The translations under genes were made by a program, and so were the position numbers. A model generated the notes under the pieces. It was given only the letters and a program-made list of their open reading frames with translations. It had not been told where the DNA came from and ran no database searches. DNA of 64,000 nt from Ecdyonurus torrentis (Eukaryota; Arthropoda; Insecta; Ephemeroptera; Heptageniidae), in assembly GCA_949318235.1 (NCBI GenBank), contig OX439131.1:45693859-45757858 (forward strand). The letters run 5' to 3'. This document shows, one piece after another, positions 12,419 to 64,000 of the stretch (within the stretch, counting starts at the first letter, position 1; each line of letters starts with the position of its first letter).

Positions 12419-13098
12419 TTTTTTTTAATTGTCTTAATTTCAGTTTTATAAAGCATCTTTTAGGGCACTCTAAATAAGTCAAAAGTTACCAAAATTGGAC
12501 ATACTGTACAATATAATATATTGTTCGTTGTATAAGCCGTTTTAATTTTCCCGTTTATTGGTTTATTTATATATGCCATGTGTATTCATTCACATTTTCC
12601 ATTTTCTGTAAACTGGCTCCTACCGGCCCTTACCATCCGTATAGCTAGGCAAAAAATGAAAAGGGGCATGAAGAAAAAGAAGAAGGAGAAAAGTAACTAC
12701 AATATTACATGCAAGCAACCTACCCTGAAAATTTGCACAATATCAATGACAATAAGTATAACCATATCAGAAATTGAAATTTTAAAAATCTATGCAGAGC
12801 CATGCAGACTTCTGAATTCCTTTTAAAGGAAAAGTGCGAACTCTTATCGTTGCATCAACCAGATAAAATCCGGATAATTATTTCTTATCCAAAAATATCG
12901 ATGAAGCAATCCGGACCTTTATCCAGATTTCTATAGAATTTAACTGGATAAAATCTATCCAGATAAAAATATAATAGATGGTTTTTTAGTACCCATGGTT
13001 TTATTTTTAGAACACTCCAATACGCAGCATAATTATACTATATTAAAAATCCCTCTATATAGTTTTATTTGCGTTATATATACTATAAAATAGTATTT

Positions 13099-13287
<189 letters not shown>

Positions 13288-13584
13288 ACGTGAAAATATT
13301 TAACAGTAGCCAAATCAATATTATAATTATTACTAACAATTTTTTTCTCCCTTACTATACTTAAAAAAAATCGTTAAAAAAAAAGGAACATAATTATACT
13401 TTACATAGTTTGTTAATTATTATTGTTTATTTCTTTCCTCCTTATATTACTTTGCTTTTGTATATAAAATTTCTTAGAATTTTTAATTTAATTTTAGTTC
13501 TTAAATATTTATATAGATGGCATTAGTAGTAATATTTGAAAATAAACCAGTTTTTTTTTTTTTTAATGTATTTTTCCTGGTAGA

Positions 13585-13886
13585 CAGTACGACTCACCCA
13601 CCTAACCTCTGGCGGCGAATCGGACTCGTAAGTCGCGGCTAACAGCAGACAGGTTGAAACATTGAATCATATTAGGTTTACCGCGAGTGGAGAACGGACG
13701 GAATACGGAGTTATCGTTCTCCAAACTCGCGTATTTGCACTTGTTGTTCGTATCGTACTTTATATTATAGTGTAAAGCGATTGAAAAAAAAAAATGATAT
13801 TCAGTGATTTAAATATTATGAATTAAAATCATAATAGTGATATATTTAATTAATTCTAAAATTATATATATAATAATAAATAAACA
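13585..13886 (+). promoter_or_regulatory. putative promoter / 5' UTR of the Ig-TIR gene
   Basis: The stretch about 13585-13760 is distinctly richer in G+C and CpG than the surrounding DNA and lies directly before the start codon at 13887. It contains a TATATTA run (about 13761) and a TCAGT initiator-like motif at 13801, but their spacing (about 40 bp) is longer than usual, so the start site is not settled. The start ATG was chosen because it opens a signal peptide. The upstream frame shows no other coding sequence. Confidence 0.35.
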
Positions 13887-56894
<43,008 letters not shown>

Positions 56895-57070
56895 ATATGT
56901 GTTTTGTGTGTGACGGTACAGCAATGTGACAGTGCAGTGAGTCAGTCAGCTCGATGGCAAGCTCAACCCCTGCTGTATTCTTTTCTCAAGAATCTCTTAT
57001 GAGGTCCTCGTTTAAATGTGCGTTTTTGTTTGTGACGGTACAGCAATGTGACAGTGCAGTGAGTCAGTCA

Positions 57071-58789
57071 GAGCACAGTTGCAGCTGTTTATACGTATAG
57101 GTGATAATAATCAAATTAATTGATACTCTGATTTTGTATCGAGTACTTAAAAAAATATATATATATCAAATAACACAGCATAGTCAAGCACCAACTGTGT
57201 ATAAAGCCAACTTATTATTGGACTTAACAAACAAAATACTTTAAAAAAATAAGGGGGGGGGGGTAGCATTCTTATATAGAATGAGACAGTCAACTGCTAA
57301 GTACGAGACTTTTTCTATAACTTATTTTGAAAGTGTATGTTAAATATAATCATATCCTTTCAGGGGAGGAAATGGGGAATTAAATAAAAATTTACGACCA
57401 TTTTCAAATCCCTCAAAAAGTATTGTTGGATACCATGAGTAGGAGAACTCATAATAAACTTAAGAAAAATGTGAGTTTTATGCCCAAAGTTTCCTACAAT
57501 TGACTTTTGTACAAATCTAATGACACGTGCGATTGTGATAATATATTTTACTATTTAAATTCAGTGCGTGTTATTCTAATAAGATTAATATTTCAAATTG
57601 GGCGCTAGTTTTTGAATATTAAAATATATTATCACAATAATCTGTACATGAACCTCCCCTTTTTTTAATGACAAATGCAGCCCTTAATATATTTTTATTC
57701 TGTGAGTAATTTTGAAAGAGATCCATCGTGAAATATCTTGACAATAAAAAAAAAAATTAAAAATAATAGTACTCGATATTTCTGTGATGTATCAAATATC
57801 GCTGATTGCTCTCCCTACCCCCTATCAATATCTTAATTATTATGTATGTATGTATGAATGTATGAGTGAGTACGTAGTTAGATAATACTTGTCGGTCTAA
57901 ATCGATCAAGTGGACTTTTAGGCCAGTGTTAAATAATTACATAAATACAAATTTTGAGTAAGTTTTGTCTTACTCAAAATAAAAAATAAAAAAATTAAAA
58001 TGTACATTAATTAAGTCAAAGTATCAAAACTTATAACGTCGTGTTTTTAATATTATTTAAAAATTGTATTTGTATTTAATTAATTTTATAAATATTTCTT
58101 AATTATCTCAATTTCACTGTGAAAATTAATTGTAAGATATTCTATATTTTTCTTCACCTTTTTCTTTGTGTTTTTAATTAAATATTTTTTCTTTTAAATC
58201 ATTGATGTGTTTACATATTATATATTGTAAAATAAATTATAAAAATGTGAAATCAACTTTTCTGTTTTTTATTTATTTAAAGTTTAATTCCCTAAATCAA
58301 TGCGTGGAACGAGATTTTCTTTTCTTTTCTTTTTTTTTTTTTTATGTGAGCAAAATCAAATGTTGTTTTTATATTTTGAGTTCGTTTTATCTATTTTGTG
58401 GAAGTATATTTTGGAAATTAAAGTATTAATAATAATAATTATAAACAAAAACATTAACAAAAAAATAATTACATGATATAACATTTTTTATTAGTTTATT
58501 TAAAAGGAATAACTTTTTTCCCTCTAAAAGGGAGCAACAAAAAAATCTTCGCCTCAATGCTTGGGTTCTTGCACTGGATTTTCATTACAATATTTAACGT
58601 ATTTGGTAAAATAATATTATAATTAGAATAGAATATTATTTGTTTTTACATCCTGAAGTATAGGCAACTTGTTTTTAGGTTATGTAGCAAAAGTTGCATA
58701 CATTATATATTTTCAGGGGCATTACAAAACAAAATGGATAAAATTACGAAAAGGAAAAAAGGAAGAAGAAGGAGATAGATAGAGAAAGA
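57071..58789. other. 3' flank of the receptor gene
   Basis: AT-rich, with the poly(A) signal candidates and a short (TATG)n run near 57841-57870. No neighbouring gene is visible. Confidence 0.6.
57383..57388 (+). terminator. candidate poly(A) signal AATAAA
   Basis: First AATAAA after the stop codon, giving a 3' UTR of about 0.5 kb; another AATAAA is at 57743-57748. In DNA this AT-rich the hexamer occurs by chance often, so this is tentative. Confidence 0.3.
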
Positions 58790-59969
58790 GAGAGAGAGAG
58801 AGAGAGATTTGCTTTACGTTTCAACGATCGTATATACTTTTTCTAAATAACTGTTCCGACTATTTGAAATAGTCTATTTCTATAATATATAGGGTGGTTG
58901 CATTCACATAAATGCTGACACTGACGCCATATGTGAGCTGTAAATAACATGGTCAGGTATGGAAAAATGACACAGTTTAAAAATACTTATTAGCAAAAAA
59001 TACAACTATAATTACTAAATAATGTATATAAAATACTTATGCTTATACTATGCTTATACACTAACATCTACAAAATAATGCACTGAGAAATTTGATTGTC
59101 AATCGTACATACTACAAACACGCAATTTTAAAATGACACTTTCGGAAATAAATATTATTATTCGCAATTTAGATAAATAACCATATTTTTTTTATTATTA
59201 TTTATAATAATTTTTTATGTAGAAAAATTAAAAATTTTACCACATTACAATGCTCAAATAACTTTTATTATTGTAAGAAAATTATATAGAGTACAGTACA
59301 ATCTGTGGACGTTTGTTATGCTATACTTAAAAAAGTAGAATTCAAACTTCAGCATTACAAAAATCTGAAATCGGTCAGGTTTAAAACTTTGTATCATTCA
59401 GCCCGCGTCTCCCAGCCAATCAGCGGGCGTTACTTACGCTCTATGCTGTACTTGTATCGTGTAGACTGTGTAGAGAGATTTTGAATATGCCACGGTGAAG
59501 TGTAGAAAATATCATAACCCAAAGATGAAGCGGGAAAAAAAAACAAAAAAAAAGGTTTAAATTTACTTAATAAAACGATCGAATTATATGGAGAATGTCA
59601 TTGTTTGTAAAATCTTTAATTGATAGAAACAAATAATAGAACTTTAATCAACTGTAAACGGGGAAAAGGAAGAAGTTCTCTCTCTCTCTTATGATGATGA
59701 ACTGATTATTTAATAGTAAATTACTTGTGTAATAAAGTGCTAAACTGTCAAGCCTCTCCTGTTTCATCAAAATTTCTGGGAATGTCTTCAATAATTACTT
59801 TTAACATTTGAAACCAATAATAAAGAATAAAATAAATCTCACAGTTTTGCCCCAGTAAATTAATGCATAAAAATTAAGTGAATCAAAAGTAAAAAATATA
59901 CCTAATATCTTTTATATGTTGTAAATTAATTAATAAGTCTTAGAAAATAAATAATTTATATGTATCATA

Positions 59970-59977
<8 letters not shown>

Positions 59978-60061
<84 letters not shown>
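59978..60061. repeat. (TA)42 microsatellite in block B
   Basis: Its counterpart in the second B copy is (TA)43 at 63694-63780, so the tract predates the duplication and has kept a similar length. Confidence 0.93.
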
Positions 60062-60063
<2 letters not shown>

Positions 60064-60847
60064 GGAATAATATGATAGGAGGGACACAAAGAAGACAAAA
60101 ATGTCTCTTGCCAGTAAAGTGCATTGATGTTGTTGACTTAATGCAACAATGGGGGTAGTAACCTTTGACTACAACGTGTGGAGCTCGACAAAGCTCGACA
60201 TCTGACAAGACTGCGCCCCCCTGCGACATACTTCAGAGCATACCTCGTTGGTGTGTTTCCTGGTAGTCGATCACAATTGTCCAGTTAGGACAGTGACTTA
60301 GGAGTTCAAATTTTCTGTACCATCATGGAGGACTATCTTTGCGTGAAGGTTGTACGTAATTACAGAGCGCTTTATGTTCATGCTAAGTGTGGACATTCGG
60401 ACTCTGTGAGCGTACAGCTGCATTGATACATCACTCCTTGTGAGTGTGCTATTGGACTTAGGGGTTCTGATCTCAGTTCCTCAGAACTGAGTGAGTTAAC
60501 TCAAATGGATTAAAGTAAAATATATCAGTGACTTGTTGGCCATTGAACGTTGAGTTGGTGGTTGAAGAACTCGTGCATCTCTGAGGAGTATCACGATGTA
60601 ATCTTCCTGCATGACCATGCAGGAGACCACTACGTCGATCTGTGAGATGTACATCTCATGCGACCTTGACCTTGTGTGTACCTCTGGTACCCTTGGTTGC
60701 AGGTCCTCATGCTTTTTGTTTAACTTTCCATCACAAAATTAAGGTAAAAAAACTTTTCTATTCTATATGTGGTATTACATCAGTATTAAATGTGTGTTAA
60801 TTTTTTTTTTACATTTTCTCTCTCTGTCTCTGTCTCTCTCTCTCTCT

Positions 60848-60938
<91 letters not shown>

Positions 60939-61056
60939 ATATATATATATAATATATATATATAATATATATATATAATATATATATATAATATATATAT
61001 ATAATATATATATTAAATATATAATATTAAATATAAATAATTAATTTTTTTTACAG

Positions 61057-62445
<1,389 letters not shown>

Positions 62446-62451
62446 TATATC

Positions 62452-62524
<73 letters not shown>

Positions 62525-62660
62525 TGTATATACGTACACAACATACAAAACAGTGCATCTGCAATACGCTAACATCTACAAAATAATGCACTGAGAAATT
62601 TGATTGTCAATCGTACATACTACAAACACGCAATTTTAATATGTCACTTTCGGAAATAAA

Positions 62661-62873
62661 CACAGTAGATGGTACAGTAGTCCATCTCCTATAGCGGGAA
62701 TGTCAGATCGAATGCGCGCCATAATTCCGACTGGGTGAAGGTGGCAGAACTAGAAGCCGTAATTTGAAGTAATGTTACGTGTAGTTCTGACCACTTCACC
62801 CAGTCGGAGTTATGGCGCGCATTCGATCTGACATTCCCGCTATAGGAGATGGACTATTGTATCATCTACTGTG
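62661..62873. mobile_element. 213-bp foldback MITE with 9-bp target duplication
   Basis: Ends CACAGTAGATG and CATCTACTGTG... form inverted arms of about 90 bp (CCATCTCCTATAGCGGGAAT, CGAATGCGCGCCATAA and partners). It is flanked by GGAAATAAA on both sides (62652-62660, 62874-62882). The paralogous block at 59143-59160 carries a single CGGAAATAAA with no insert, i.e. the empty site. A 9-bp duplication with long inverted repeats fits a Mutator-like (MULE) MITE. Confidence 0.9.
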
Positions 62874-63684
62874 GGAAATAAAAATTATTATTCGCAATTT
62901 AGAAAAATAACCATATTTTTTTTATTATTATAATAATTTTTTATGTAGAAAATTTAAAAATTTTACCACATTACAATGCTCAAATAACTTTTATTATTGT
63001 AATTAAATTATATAGAGTACAGTACAATCTGTGGACGTTTGTTATGCTATACTTAAAAAAGTAGAATTCAAAAAAATCTGAAATCGGACAGGTTTAAAAC
63101 TTTGTATCATTCAGCCCGCGTCTCCCAGCCAATCAGCGGGCGTTATACTTACGCTCTATGCTGTACGTGTATCGTGTAGACTGTGTAGAGGGATTTTGAA
63201 TATGCCACGGTGAAGTGTAGAAAATATCACAACCCAAAGATGAAGTGGGAAGGGGGGGAGGGGGGGAAAAGGTTTAAATTTACTTAATAAAACGGCCGAA
63301 TTATATGGAGAATGTCATTGTTTGTAAAATCTTTAATTGATAGAAACAAATAATAGAACTTTAATCAACTGTAAACGGGGAAAAGGAAGAAGTTCTCTCT
63401 CTCTTATGATGATGAACTGATTATTTAATAGTAAATTACTTGTGTAATAACGTGCAAAACTGTCAAGCCTCTCCTGTTTTATCAAAATTTCTGGGAATGT
63501 CTTCAATAATTACTTTTAACATTTGAAACCAATAATAAAGAATAAAATAAATCTCACAGTTTTGCCCCAGTAAATTAATGCATAAAAATTAAGTGAATCA
63601 AAAGTAAAAAATATACCTAATATCTTTTATATGTTGTAAATTAATTAATAAATCTTAGAAAATAAATAATTTATATGCATCATA

Positions 63685-63784
<100 letters not shown>

Positions 63785-64000
63785 AGAATAATATGATAGG
63801 AGGGACACAAAGCAGATGAAAATGTCTCTTGCCAGTGCAGTGCATTGATGTTGTTGACTTAATGCAACACTGGGGGTAGTAACCTTTGACTACAACGTGT
63901 GGAGCTCGACAAAGCTCGACATCTGACAAGACTGCGCCCCCCTGCGACATACTTCAGAGCATACCTCGTTGGTGTGTTTCCTGGTAGTCGATCACAATTG

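Overview
The window looks like nuclear DNA from an invertebrate animal. It is very AT-rich, crowded with microsatellites ((CT/GA)n, (TA)n, long poly-A/poly-T, a pentanucleotide and a tetranucleotide array), and full of short inverted-repeat transposon relics. I find one protein-coding gene, spread over about 43 kb. The microsatellite and MITE load and the arthropod-style large introns would fit a crustacean or another arthropod, but this is a guess; nothing read here fixes the phylum.

The gene is on the + strand in nine coding exons (13887-14119, 39304-39485, 40186-40287, 40478-40589, 42035-42168, 43396-43563, 45328-45456, 49963-50129, 56619-56894). All splice sites are GT..AG, every junction keeps phase, and the coding length sums to 1503 nt (500 codons plus stop). 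The product reads as signal peptide, two Ig domains, one transmembrane helix and a cytoplasmic TIR domain: an IL-1-receptor-like (Ig-TIR) receptor. The first intron is 25.2 kb and cuts Ig domain 1 at its core tryptophan. The TIR keeps boxes 1 and 3, but its box 2/BB loop is strongly altered.

Layout. 1-13.6 kb: no gene; MITE copies, a 485-bp near-perfect palindrome (5599-6083) followed by a (TCCTG)n array, and a GC-rich spot with two E-boxes and a CRE-like site near 11.84 kb. 13.6-14.1 kb: putative promoter/5' UTR and exon 1. 14.1-39.3 kb: giant intron 1, with a TTAA-flanked MITE, a foldback element carrying a 10-bp tandem repeat, a (GAAT)n array, and two CpG-rich islands at 35.0 and 36.1 kb. 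39.3-56.9 kb: exons 2-9, with transposon relics in introns 5-8. 56.83-57.07 kb: a 118-bp tandem duplication that spans the stop codon. 58.8-64.0 kb: a locally duplicated cluster of repeats, one copy of which carries a foldback transposon with a 9-bp target duplication and a matching empty site in the paralogous copy.

The open reading frames outside these exons are mostly translated microsatellites (poly Leu-Ser, Ile-Tyr, Arg-Glu and similar) or chance frames in AT-rich DNA.
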